The notes under the pieces were generated by a model. That model was not told where the DNA came from. It searched no databases and saw nothing but the letters and a program-made list of their open reading frames with translations. A stretch of DNA of 60,000 bases from contig NC_079886.1 in the NCBI RefSeq assembly GCF_029227915.1, positions 6,264,001 through 6,324,000 of the forward strand, read 5' to 3'. Of the stretch, positions 23,101 through 33,945 are shown in pieces. Origin of the DNA: Hydractinia symbiolongicarpus. Taxonomy: Eukaryota; Cnidaria; Hydrozoa; Anthoathecata; Hydractiniidae. Position 1 is the stretch's first letter, and every line of letters begins with the position of its first letter. Made by a program: the position numbers and the translations under genes.

Positions 23101-25966
23101 GCCATGTTAATAAATGTGAGCTGCAGACACAACGTTCTATATCTAAAGAATATTCAAATAAAGATTATAATCATATGACAAGTTATTAGTACTAATAAGT
23201 ACCATTTAGTAAAAATTGTTTAATTGCTACAATTACTCTCATCTTGACCAAGATCCATCTATTGTTGAAGAAATTGCTTCGACTGGAACAGTAAAATCAA
23301 TAATAAGTAAGTAACACAATTGTTAATATTAATGATGCAATACAACACTGTAATAATGATTATGTGCGAAAACACTGAGGAGTAACAAAGGGGATAACAT
23401 GAATAAAAGGTTACATTAAAAAAAAATTTGCTAGCCTCCATCAAAATATCCAATCATCAGAATGAACCAATTCCATTTGCTGAATGAGAATTATGTGAAT
23501 AGCCTCTCTCATCTTCCTCTTTCCTAAAAATTCTTATTTTTAGTCTATTGGCAAGCAAATACTAATTACGTTACTCGGTAAAGAGTTATTCAAAATACTT
23601 AGCTAGTTAAAGATTGTTTTAGTTTAAATAAGTAACGAATAATTAAACATTGTATATTCTGCATACTATTTGAACAGCTACTGAATTATTAATTTATCCT
23701 AAAGATGCACGATGCATGTAATGCGGCCATAAGGTGTATCACCCGTGCTTATTGCGATAGGAATAAATTAAAAGTGAGACTGTACATTATAGTCTTTTGG
23801 TAAAATAAACTGAACCTTTTTGACTTAGTTAGTTATCCTTCAAATTATTACATATAAAGCCAGTTTACGCAACAATCATAACTTCTTTTTAGAGGTATAA
23901 ATTACTTTTTTAAGGCTTTTTAGTATAGCATTTATAACAAATGCAGTCCCTCTCATCAAAACAAACTTACGATTGTACTGCAATGTATTATATTTTGCAG
24001 ACTGCATCTTAATTTTTGAAAATACTATTAAAAAAGCAGAAAATCATAAAAATTAATTATTCCTTAACAGTTTGCTTGCAATAGTTATCCCAATAAAGTG
24101 GGTATATAGTTTCTGTGGTCTGGTTATTACACAATGTTATTCAGGATATGCGAGGATGCAGAGTAACATCAATGAGATCTGACTTTTTTTACTAACTCTT
24201 AATTTCGATATAACACAGTTGAAGATAATGAAACATAACACTCTTTAAAGGTTGAAGTTTGAACTATTTTTAAGGCTCGGAAATATATGGTAGCGTCATC
24301 TTGTACTTAATGACATCATTTAATTATTTTTTCTTAATTTTCCTTACTGACACACACTTGTACCAAATTCTATGTTCCTTCGTCATTCTCGGAGGGATGG
24401 AGGGAGGGGGAAGCTGAGGATGAAAACACACTGTTTTACCGTTTAGGTTTAATACTCCGAGTATTTTCTGTTGGAATAGAGTCTTCAGGGCATAAGAATT
24501 GTTAAATGCGAAATAAAAAAGCCATATTGGCAGAATAATAAAACTCGTAATAATTATCGGATGGTACCGACTCCAATATATTGCTAAATTAGTCGAGTTT
24601 ATCAACTTAAGCCGAAAAGTATTCTATGAGCCTTTAGGCGATTAAATATATCGAAAGTTAATTCAAACCAACATAGTTGTCACATATCACGTATCTTCCG
24701 ATTTATTGGCGTTATTTTGCCAATTTACGTCGTCAAACTCACATTTACTAATCTAATAAAAGCCTTCTCTTAGCACATTTGTACTGAAAATCAGAAATAC
24801 ATATCTAGCTCGTTGTATATTTTAGCCAATCAAATTTAAGGTATTTGATCGATGAGATTTCATTTCATATTTCATTTTTAAATGATCTTTATTGACTTCA
24901 ATTTTTTCGTCGTTTTTATATAAATTGGAACCATCGTTTCCAGGACGAACTCTAATATTTTTTTAATTAAACTACTATGCCTTACCTCAATTTTTCTCTC
25001 TTTTCAAACACATTCACATGCTTTGCCTCACCATAAAAAAGAGGTTAAAATCTTTCGAAGGAGCAACTATAGAGAAACAATGCAGTACTGCTAAGACACG
25101 GTTATTATTAGGCAAATTTAAAGTGGTTTAAATAATGATGATCTTTTTATTTTATATGTATATGTGAACTAGGATGCTTAATTAATTAAGAAGGGGCATG
25201 TGGTTATTTTTTTAATTAATTAAGAATAATTAAGATTAATTAAGAAGGGGCACAGTACAGCATGTGATTATTTTTTTTGTGAATTCAAAATAATAATGTT
25301 TAAATGTTGGATGCGTTGCAGTATACCTAGAATAATAATTACCAATTTAAAGGGTATTGTGCAAAACTGATGTCTTTTTTCCATGTTAACTGCCATTCTT
25401 AAGAACTTACATTAGTTGAAGTTTAACTCTTATTCGCATAATACAATTACATGATTTCTTTAATGGAGGTGTTTGTTAAATATATACTGTCTGCTACAAC
25501 ATTGTGATTTGCAAAAAAAAGTCTATTTACTTACGCTGCTCGAATAATATGACGTCATAAATTGAGGTGAAGAAAATAATGTGCCTTCGTCAATTGATGT
25601 CATTCATACAAAGTAGTTTTTAAGAATAAAGAACCTGGTGTCCACTTACTAACTAGAAATTATATATAAAAAAACGTTAGTTATAATGGCTGTAGTTTAC
25701 GGGCGTCAAATTTACATTTTTTAGCCTTTTTTGCTTGTCTGCTTGTTTTTTTGTTGTGAACACTAATTCTTTTAATACACAGATCTCTGTTTTAGAACTT
25801 CGCTATTTCCTTCTGTTTTTGTTCCATATAGAAACCATGCCAAAGTAAATGAATGAACTTTTTTAATGTGTCACGGTTCTTTAATTGATATAATATTTAT
25901 TATACGAAAGTAATAAACGTCATCTATTTTGATACTATAATTGCTTTTGCCAGTTTATCCTGATGC
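23101..25966. other. Intergenic, no supported gene
   Basis: Only short frames on both strands. A TTAATTAATTAAG-containing block followed by AAGGGGCA occurs twice within 25175-25275, a small local duplication. A TGACGTCA site lies near 25550. The 3' end is the likely ETS-A promoter region. Confidence 0.55.
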
Positions 25967-25976
25967 TATATAAATA
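25967..25976 (+). promoter_or_regulatory. TATA box of ETS-A
   Basis: TATATAAATA lies about 265 bp upstream of the ETS-A ATG. A matching TATA element precedes ETS-B. A start site near 26000 would leave a short leader ending at a donor-like CGAG/GTAAAA (26048-26057), joined to an acceptor ending TTCTTTTAG at 26219. ETS-A may therefore have a non-coding first exon. The same acceptor could alternatively receive a spliced leader, as known in hydrozoans. Confidence 0.45.
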
Positions 25977-26240
25977 TAAAAAAATTGTAATCCTCTTGGG
26001 AGTAGTAATATAGATAGCGGTCTATTAACATCGTCTAATATTACCCACGAGGTAAAATAATGTTGTGTTTAGTATACGATCGGAATCTGGTCCCAAGCTG
26101 GAACCAATTTGAACAGCCACTACCAACCAGCTTGCATTAACTTCATTCTTCTGCAAAGAAATTTTAGGCTTCAAGGAAAATGACTTCACCATAACTAAGT
26201 TATTGTATTTTTCTTTTAGTTTTTACCCTACACTATCAAC

Positions 26241-27407
26241 ATGGAACAATCACATACCCTATGCAGATCATCATTATGGACGTTCCTTCATGATTTACTC
26301 GAAAAGGACGATACAAAACATATTGTGACCTGGACGAATAGAGAATCTTATGAATTTCGAGTCATCAATACTGAAGAATTGGCAAAGACATGGGGAAGAT
26401 TAAAGGGCAGAAGTAATATGACGTATGCTAAATTTTCGCGTGCACTTAGATATTATTACCGAAAAGGAGTCGTCGAAAAGGTAGTTTGATTTTTACCAAT
26501 ATCCTATCTAGTCCGAAATTTATAGGATTTTTGTTATATTGATACTTCTTTCTGCTAATGTTACCACAATTTTAATGACCTTTCTTCTTTTTTACAGGTC
26601 TCAAAGAAACGTTTTACTTATCGATTTATACTATCCAACCGAACGCAGCCGATTTTGCAACCTAACAAAGTATCCTCACGTAGACCTTCAGCAATAATGA
26701 TTGAAGATGAAATTAGCTCAGTCAGCAATGCAATAACTTCTTACAGCACGAACCTTTTACCTATAAGTATTCCATCAATTTGCAATACTTCCAGTCAGTT
26801 TAATGACAATTTTCATTGGACATATTCAAACAATCAAAGTAATCACTTCGGTAGTGCAACCTCGCATTATCAACTTCCAGTTGTTTCTACAACAAATTTG
26901 CAAAAATCCTCTCAGAGACAAAAAAGCCCAAAAGAAGAGGCAATCGCCAAATTAGCAGATTACCTGAAAGAAAGTACTGATTGTGAACTACCAATATTTT
27001 CTTTTGCATCAAACACGGTTGATACTGTTGGTAAAGAAGAGAGACAACAGTTTTCGAACGGCATTACACCCAGCAACAATATCTTCAGTGAAACTTTAAA
27101 TGTCACTTCATACTTCTTTTCAGAGTTAAGCAATAATCAACCCGCACCATTTGCATCACGTAATGCCCTACCACAATCTGGTGCAACTTCATCCACTTCA
27201 CCAAAACTTCAGCACAGTGATTCTTTTGATACCTGCAGCGTGTCCAGCGAAAGCAGTTACCTTTCAAATTTAAGCCAAGACACTTCGCCATACTGTCACA
27301 TTGAGTTAGAAGATAGTCAGGACGCATTCATGCCGGACAGTTGTGGTGAACAAGACCACACGATGTTTGCAATATGCACAGATTTACAGGATTTATATGA
27401 ATGCTGA
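26241..27407 (+). CDS. ETS-domain transcription factor (ETS-A), two coding exons
   Basis: A DNA-binding protein expected to bind GGAA-core sites in the nucleus. Coding exons are 26241-26480 (80 codons) and 26598-27407; the 117-bp intron begins GTAGTTTG, ends TTTTTTACAG and sits in phase 0. The product is 349 aa. The ETS domain fills residues about 10-92, with the three conserved Trp (13, 31, 51) and the recognition helix FSRALRYYY with Arg67 and Arg70. Ala63 and Phe65 replace the usual Glu and Leu. The GVVEKV then RFTYRF end resembles the ELF/ESE group most, which is inferred from memory of family patterns. Next comes a basic RRPSA motif (108-112) shared with ETS-B, then a Ser/Thr/Asn/Gln-rich tail, acidic near the C terminus and possibly activating. 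There is no Pointed domain, and the ETS domain is N-terminal. Confidence 0.93.
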
Positions 27408-27737
27408 GCAATACTATTCTGGTTGGTTCTAAATTAAGACCCCAAGAAGGAAAACATGGCTTTTCCAACAATTTGCAAACCTTGCGAAGTAACTGCGTTT
27501 ATTTTCAAGGACGTACAATGTTATTTTTATTATTTATCTGCTTGTACATTTTAAAAAATATTTTTGTAAGTAGCTAGTATTTATGGGAAGAATAATGGAG
27601 AAAACACGTACTTGTTTGTTTGTTTTTTTTCCTCTAAAGAAATGTGTTTGTCACAGCTAAAGAAAAGTTCAAGAGCCTAGCTAAGGGGAATGTAATGAAT
27701 CTTTTTTCCAGTAGAACTCCACCCTTAGTTTTATTTT

Positions 27738-27743
27738 ATTAAA
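27738..27743 (+). terminator. Possible polyadenylation signal of ETS-A
   Basis: ATTAAA lies about 330 bp after the stop codon. No AATAAA was found closer, so this variant hexamer is only a candidate. Confidence 0.25.
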
Positions 27744-29879
27744 TAACGCAACATCTATCATCAGGGTTTTGAAACACGCAATAGTAAATCTAATAGTGCA
27801 GTTTCAAAAAACTTATCAGAGCCTCTCCCTTATAAAAAGAAACACTTATGTTTTTTTATGAAAGGATGTGTTTACAGGATGTGTTTACAGAGTTGACTTA
27901 AAATGTCTTTTTACCTACGCTGTCCGTTAAAAAATTACAAACATTTAAATCACGTCACTTTCGACTTGGCTTGACTCAAGTTTCGATAACTAAGCCTTCC
28001 TATTTCCTTGTAAAGAATTAATTAATCAATTTTATCGATAATTACTTCTTATTATGCCTTTTATTAGGACATTAGCTTATTTTTTCCGGGTATTGAAACC
28101 TAGGGAATAATTTTTTTTCTTGCATAATTCGAAAATGTTTTTATGCTTTACAGGGCCAAGGGGGATAAAGATTTGAAGTTATTTGCGGTTGTTAAAGAAA
28201 TAGGAACTATCGTAAAACTACTATTTAAAATTATTATACAACTGAAAAAAAGTTAAAGGAAGTAATAAGTATATCTACTCATGTCTGCTTAACAGAGGTC
28301 ATTCTGATATGAAATGTTGACGTGTTCGCTTGACGGAGTGTTCGTTTTTAAGAGGTTGCGCTGTGAATGTTTATTTAAGAATTTATCAAATTACAGATTA
28401 CACTGTCCATTGTTTATTACGCTGTCTGCTTTTTATTATTTTTTTTTCATATAGGAAAGACTAGAGAAATTCCATGCTTATTACTTTCGAAATAAGTTTA
28501 TTTGTATATCGACTTTGTCTAAAGCACTCTTGGTTTCTGTTTTTAACCAAAGCAATTTAAGGCCCGAAATTGTTTTGTGTGGAAAAAATAATCATGATCC
28601 AATTAATAAGCGCTTGAAGTAAGTAAAAAACTAATTTTTTGCACTTGTTTTAATTGTCATTGTACGTCACTTTCGACTTAACTCAACTTTCGATATGGCT
28701 TAATTAGCAGCACTTAAGATTCCCTTATATGGAAATACCAAGTTTATCTTGTAAAAGAATGCCTATAATAAAATTATATTTTAATGAGAGGACTTATGAC
28801 GTTTTGAGCTGCAATTAAGTTTTTTCCTCTGTTTTATTAGACGTAACAATGCATAATTATAATCTTAATTAAGATGGTTTTCATCACGGCTTGTGGTTAT
28901 TCTCATTACTTTAGGCATTTAAACATTTTTTTCTCTTGTGCTAAAAATATCACGCAATGACGTACTCTCCTATTCAACACGATCTTATCACGATTTATGT
29001 TCGTTCATGGAATTACCGAAATGAATAAAACATATTATAGAAAGTGCAGAAGCAGCAAAATCGACTTAAGGAAGCCCGTGTGGACGTAAGAAAATTTTCT
29101 ACGTAGCCTAAATAAGACTGACCCCTTTTATTCAGGTGCAAAATTGAATACAGAAGTCGAAATATATATTTTTATGTACTGAAGTTCATCCGTAAATGCA
29201 TCCGTACCTTTGCTATTACAAAAACACCGGAATTACGTTAACCGTTAAGCGCTTTTAAGACAGATTTGATTTTCAAGACGGATGTCGAAGTTGTACAATA
29301 ATGTTACTTCGTCACTTCCGTTATGACTTTTAGTTTCGTTGTCTCAACTTTCGATAGTTTAAATTACGCAACAACTAAGCGCTTATTCTTCCGCATTTAA
29401 TTAGTTTCGACTTGTAAATTAAACCATAAATATATCAATCTTACGTTTTTAAATTGGTAGTCCTATTGACGGCGCCAGATGTTTGCTTTGTCTGTTTATA
29501 GCGATAATTCCTTACTGTCGAAGACGTTAGATATTTGCTTTGTGCATAATGTATATAAGTGTTTTAATCATTAAAAGAGATATCTGAAATTGCATAGGGC
29601 CCCTCTTCTGTACCAGACTTGTTATAAACGTGCATCTCATATTGAAAAAAGTGTTTTTAAGACAATAGGCTCTTATGGTGTCTATCCGCTACGTCAGATG
29701 ACTGCGGTCTCTTTGATGCCAGGCTAAGTAATTGTTGTGTCGATGAGTGCTTGTCGTATCTTTTGGTGATGTGAGGAGTTTACCGTATCTTCAAAGAGGA
29801 TTTATTTGTCATGTCTATTTAAAGACTGTTTGCCGTATGTACTTATGGCATTAGATGCTTGTCATATCTAGTCATAACG
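27744..29879. other. Intergenic with weak long-period repeats
   Basis: No supported gene. A block with GTCACTTTCGACTT, then CTCAA and TTTCGATA, recurs near 27953, 28666 and (more diverged) 29308, so related segments are spaced by about 640-710 bp. Between them is ordinary AT-rich sequence. Confidence 0.45.
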
Positions 29880-30139
29880 TTTTCTGATTGCTGTGCTACT
29901 GCAACACCGGGCATAAATCAGGGGAAGGGAAAGCGGAAATTCAAAATTCGCAAGCTGACGTGTGCCCACCCATAATTCTCCGATCCCTCGGCACTTTCCA
30001 GGCCAAGGAGCAGATTGCTCCATAATGCTGAAATTCTGGCATGTGCAGCCAGAGCATTCACTTGGTCCGTCCACCAGCAAGAGTAAAACCTTTGCAGCCT
30101 TATGACTGCTGAGGACTGAATGATTAATGTTATGTCCAT
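29880..30139. other. GC-rich island of unknown origin
   Basis: About 260 bp with visibly higher G+C than the rest of the window. It is open in two minus-strand frames (29868-30080 and 29918-30139), one of which begins with ATG at 30139. Neither peptide shows a known domain. It may be a transposon fragment, a gene fragment or a non-coding RNA. It stands about 170 bp from the 42-bp minisatellite. Confidence 0.4.
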
Positions 30140-30310
30140 GGTTATTTATTAGGCCCTCTTAAGCTTTCTCTGTTGCCATGTTCAAGAGACTTTTTTTTAC
30201 CTTGCGAATATGTTCGACATTGCATTATAAAGTTTGTCCTGTTTTATAGCTTTTACATAACAATAAATACACGATATTTTGTTGCCAACACGATGACGAC
30301 ACCTGTAAAT

Positions 30311-31146
30311 TTCCATTTTATTGCAAATACACTGCGAATTTCGACGTTTTCAGACTCGTTTATTGCAAATACACTGCGAATTTCCACGTTGCCAGACTCG
30401 TTTATTGGAAGAACACTGCGAATTTCCACGTTGCCAGACTCGCTTATTGCAAATACACTGCGAATTTCCACGTTGTCAGAATCTTTTATTGCAAATACAC
30501 TGCGAATTTCCACGTTGTCAGAATCTTTTATTGCAAATACACTGCGAATTTGAACGTTGTCAGAATCTTTTATTGCAAATACACTGCGAATTTGCACGTT
30601 GTCAGGATCTTTTAGTGCAAATACACTGCGAATTTCCACGTTGTCAGAATCTTTTATTGCAAATACACTGCGAATTTCCACGTTGTCAGAATCTTTTATT
30701 GCAAATACACTGCAAATTTCCACGTTGTCAGACTCGTTTATTGCAAATACACTGCGAATTTCCACGTTGTCAGAATCTTTTATTGCAAATACACTGCGAA
30801 TTTCCACGTTGTCAGAATCTTTTATTGCAAATACACTGCAAATTTCCACGTTGTCGTAATCTTTTAGTGCAAATACACTGCGAATTTCCACGTTGTCAGA
30901 ATCTTTTATTGCAAATACACTGCGAATTTCCACGTTGTCAGAATCTTTTAGTGCAAATACACTGCGAATTCCCACGTTGTCAGAATCTTTTAGTGCAAAT
31001 ACACTGCGAATTCCCACGTTGTCAGAATCTTTTATTGCAAATACACTGCAAATTTTCACGTTGTCAGAATCTTTTATTGCAAATACACTGCGAATTTCCA
31101 AGTTGTCAGAATCTTTTATTGCAAATACACTGCGAATTTTTCAAAT
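30311..31146 (+). repeat. 42-bp minisatellite, 20 copies
   Basis: Twenty units at exact 42-bp spacing; the GCAAATACACTG core begins near 30323 and last near 31121. Typical units continue CGAATTTCCACGTTGTCAG then AATCTTTTATT. Not one indel is visible across the array, only scattered substitutions. Because 42 is a multiple of 3, long frames run through on both strands (for example 30321-31175 plus and 30253-31101 minus), reading as 14-residue repeats such as SVFAIKDSDNVEIR. Neither of those frames contains an ATG, so translation would require them to be internal exons. Confidence 0.95.
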
Positions 31147-32841
31147 TCCAAAGCAAGTTTACTTATAGATTGTAATGATCAGTACTTTTTAGTTTGCGCA
31201 ATTTTTTTTTTAGGAATGTTAAGAAGTCATTATGTTTTATAGCCATACATGGTTAGGGTAACTCCATATATGGTCTGTATAAAAACGTTTCGCAACACAA
31301 TATTTCTTTGTATCCACGTATAATGTTATTGATGGAATTTCAAAAATTCCCTGAAATGTAATTTTTAGAATTCTGAAGACGACGTTTTCAAAAACATACC
31401 GTTAGGATTTCTGAGCAGGTGATTGGTCTAAGAATTGCCGTTGCTATTACTGTTATAATTAGATAAGCTGTATGTATTTTGCTGTTAGAGAACGATGTAA
31501 GTCCATCATTTCCGCTTACGGATATTGTCAGACTTTCAACAATAAATAAGCAATTGGGATTCCGAGGAATTTAACGTAAATCTGTTCTGGTTCTCATCTT
31601 TCGTAATGTTCACATGAAATGATATTTTTCTAAGAAAATAGAAAAAAAGATGGTAATTGACCCATCCGTTTGAGTAAACACACATTTTTAAGGAAAATAT
31701 GCTTTTTATACTTCTCATATAATCATCTGTTTATTGAATCGACTATCTGTAGAAGCGTAGCGAACTAGGGTGCAAGGGCGGGCCACCGTTTTTTCCTGAA
31801 AAAAAGTATATACGAAATTTTTCTTCATTTTTGACAAAATTTTATACCATAGTCCTAAAATTTAGACTGTATTTGAGCCAATTTAGATGTTAAATTCGAA
31901 GATTTTCCTAAGCAAATTGATATAAAAGGCCAATAAATTAACAATCTCGCTCCCTCAACTGAGAACTTGTGACTACACTTGTGGCTTAGTTATTTTCTCT
32001 ACCTTCGAAACATAATTTATAATCCTTGGAGGTGCGTACAAAACATTAACCGTATCAGCTGCTTCTTGCAAGCCCGTCTTCTTTTGCTAAAGAGAGCGAA
32101 AATCACTCTAAGAATTTGTCATAACGTAATGTAGCGAAATTTAATATTGGTAGAAGTATTCTCATTTTGAGCTCATTTCGCGTTTCATGAATTTTGCCCT
32201 TTTAAATTGATTAAATTTTACAGGATTTAACAACTGTTTTCGAGATGAACTAAGCAAGACTTATAACTAAATCATTTAAAGCGATTGTGCAACCATAATG
32301 GCGTATGTCAGACCTTTTCTTAAATGCCACACTTGGTGGACTCGTGCTTCCCTGGCTAAACTTTCAATCATATACTTTACTGCTCACTGTGGGTAAAGAT
32401 TGACATAATCAGTTTCGATTGCTTAACAAAGTCAAAGTTTACAAGATTTAACGTATAGTGGTCACGTTCTCTGTGTTATATGATCGCATCAAATATTGTG
32501 ATTTCGACATCTCTTAATGTTTCTTTTGTCTTTATTAAATGACAACATTAAGTATATTACGTTTCTCATTGTACGTTCTATGTGCCTACGTCAAGTACTT
32601 CACAGTCACAAATGTTTTTCTTATCACATCGGAAATCTGTTTATGTTCTTTCAAATGTCATTAAGTTAAACCACACATCATCATTTTTTAAATTGCTTCC
32701 AAACGCAGTTTCTTGCCGCCATGACGTTAAGAACTCACAGAGAAATCTTTAACGGAAATGAATTTCGACAACGTGAAAGAATGATATTATTCGTTATTCC
32801 AGACAATTTAGTCAAAAAAAGTTTTCTTCGACAAGGTCGCT
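31147..32841. other. Intergenic, nothing recognised
   Basis: AT-rich sequence with short frames only. Near 32710 a GCCGCCATGA context starts an 88-codon frame that runs into the CACGTG minisatellite. It shows no domain. Confidence 0.5.
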
Positions 32842-32853
32842 TACATGCTTTCT

Positions 32854-32945
32854 CACTTACGTATTTGCTCGCTCACGTGTTTGCGCGCTTACGTGTTTTC
32901 GCGCTCACGTGTTTGCTCACTCACGTGTTTGTTCGCTCACGAGTT
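32854..32945 (+). repeat. 16-bp minisatellite rich in CACGTG
   Basis: About six units of the form CTCACGTGTTTGCTCG, with variants CTTACGTG and CTCACGAG. Exact CACGTG palindromes (the E-box core bound by bHLH factors) occur at 32874-32879, 32906-32911 and 32922-32927. Confidence 0.85.
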
Positions 32946-33156
32946 AGTTCAGGTAGGCTAGCGCACGGTACTCATATTACATTATAAACTAGGACACCAT
33001 TCTTGTTTTTAGGATTCTTGTTTTTGACCCTTTTTATTTACTCACTTCAGATCGGGGTTTTGGTTATTAGTTGCTTCGTGTTTTAAATTAATGTTAGTGG
33101 ATATAAAAAATATATTTACATTTTGCGAGTATTAAATTTCGCCCGACGTCTAAGTG

Positions 33157-33179
33157 CCGACCGAGCTTGCGAGGTCGGT
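33157..33179. repeat. Short hairpin
   Basis: CCGACC and GGTCGG flank a 10-nt loop with GAGCTTGCGA. The C/G-rich stem stands out from the AT-rich flanks and may be the tip of a decayed mobile element. Confidence 0.5.
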
Positions 33180-33444
33180 GCAATGACTGAGGGTGATATT
33201 TTTGGTACAGCAGGGGGTAATAGGTTATTATTGTATTTGTTAACCATCTAAGTTAGATAAAAATAAAAAATAAGAATTTTGGATTAGTGTTCATATAATA
33301 TAATTCACTAGCACTACTTTTGTTAACACTCAAGGTCAAATTTCGAAACAGTCCTGTCTAAAAACAAACATTCTATTATAATTTGAAAGTCCCTATGGAA
33401 TAAAACTTTGAAAACAAAACATTACGATGTTCGACACGAACAGC

Positions 33445-33945
33445 ATACACGTTTTTTCAACTGGTTGCTACAAAACTGAGGCTGAAATATGGTCAAAAAT
33501 TAAGCAACTGCTAAGCAACTGCCTAGGCTGAATTTTGGTAGAGTGGTAAGCAACTACACACAACTACACACTTAGCAACCACTTAGATCAGTCTTCCACG
33601 AAAAGAATCTGTACAAAAAATTCCGAAAACATCATCGGTTACTGACCATAAACCTCCTCTGTCCTTTATATTTACTAAATCAGAATTTTTTTCCCACATT
33701 TTTATTTGAGTGAAATAAAAAATAGTTGTAATGTTGATTTACTCTATTTGATGCTATTTTAAACTCATTGCCTGTGTCTGCTTTTTTACTTGCTCAATGA
33801 GATTCCAGGTTATATTACAGATGCATTTGTACTGATGAAGCAACCATTAAGTAACTTTGAGGCTGAAATTGCAAAAAGGCCTTAGCAACCACAGGCTGAA
33901 CCGAAAAATCCAGTTGCTTATAAACAAAAACGTGTAATGTGTGAA
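33445..33945. mobile_element. Possible MITE-like inverted repeat
   Basis: The left part has TACACGTTTTTTC, CAACTGG and repeated AGCAACTG / AGGCTGAA words. The right part has the same words inverted (CAGTTGCTTA, AAACGTGTAAT). The length is about 500 bp. The matches are short, so this call is weak. Confidence 0.3.

Noticed and set aside
27103-27327. Minus-strand ORF across ETS-A exon 2
   Set aside because: It is an antisense shadow of the ETS-A tail and shows no domain.
30311-31146. Long plus- and minus-strand ORFs through the 42-bp array as real genes, or the array as CRISPR
   Set aside because: The frames contain no ATG and are an automatic result of a 42-bp period. Units abut with no unique spacers, and the genome is eukaryotic, so CRISPR does not apply.
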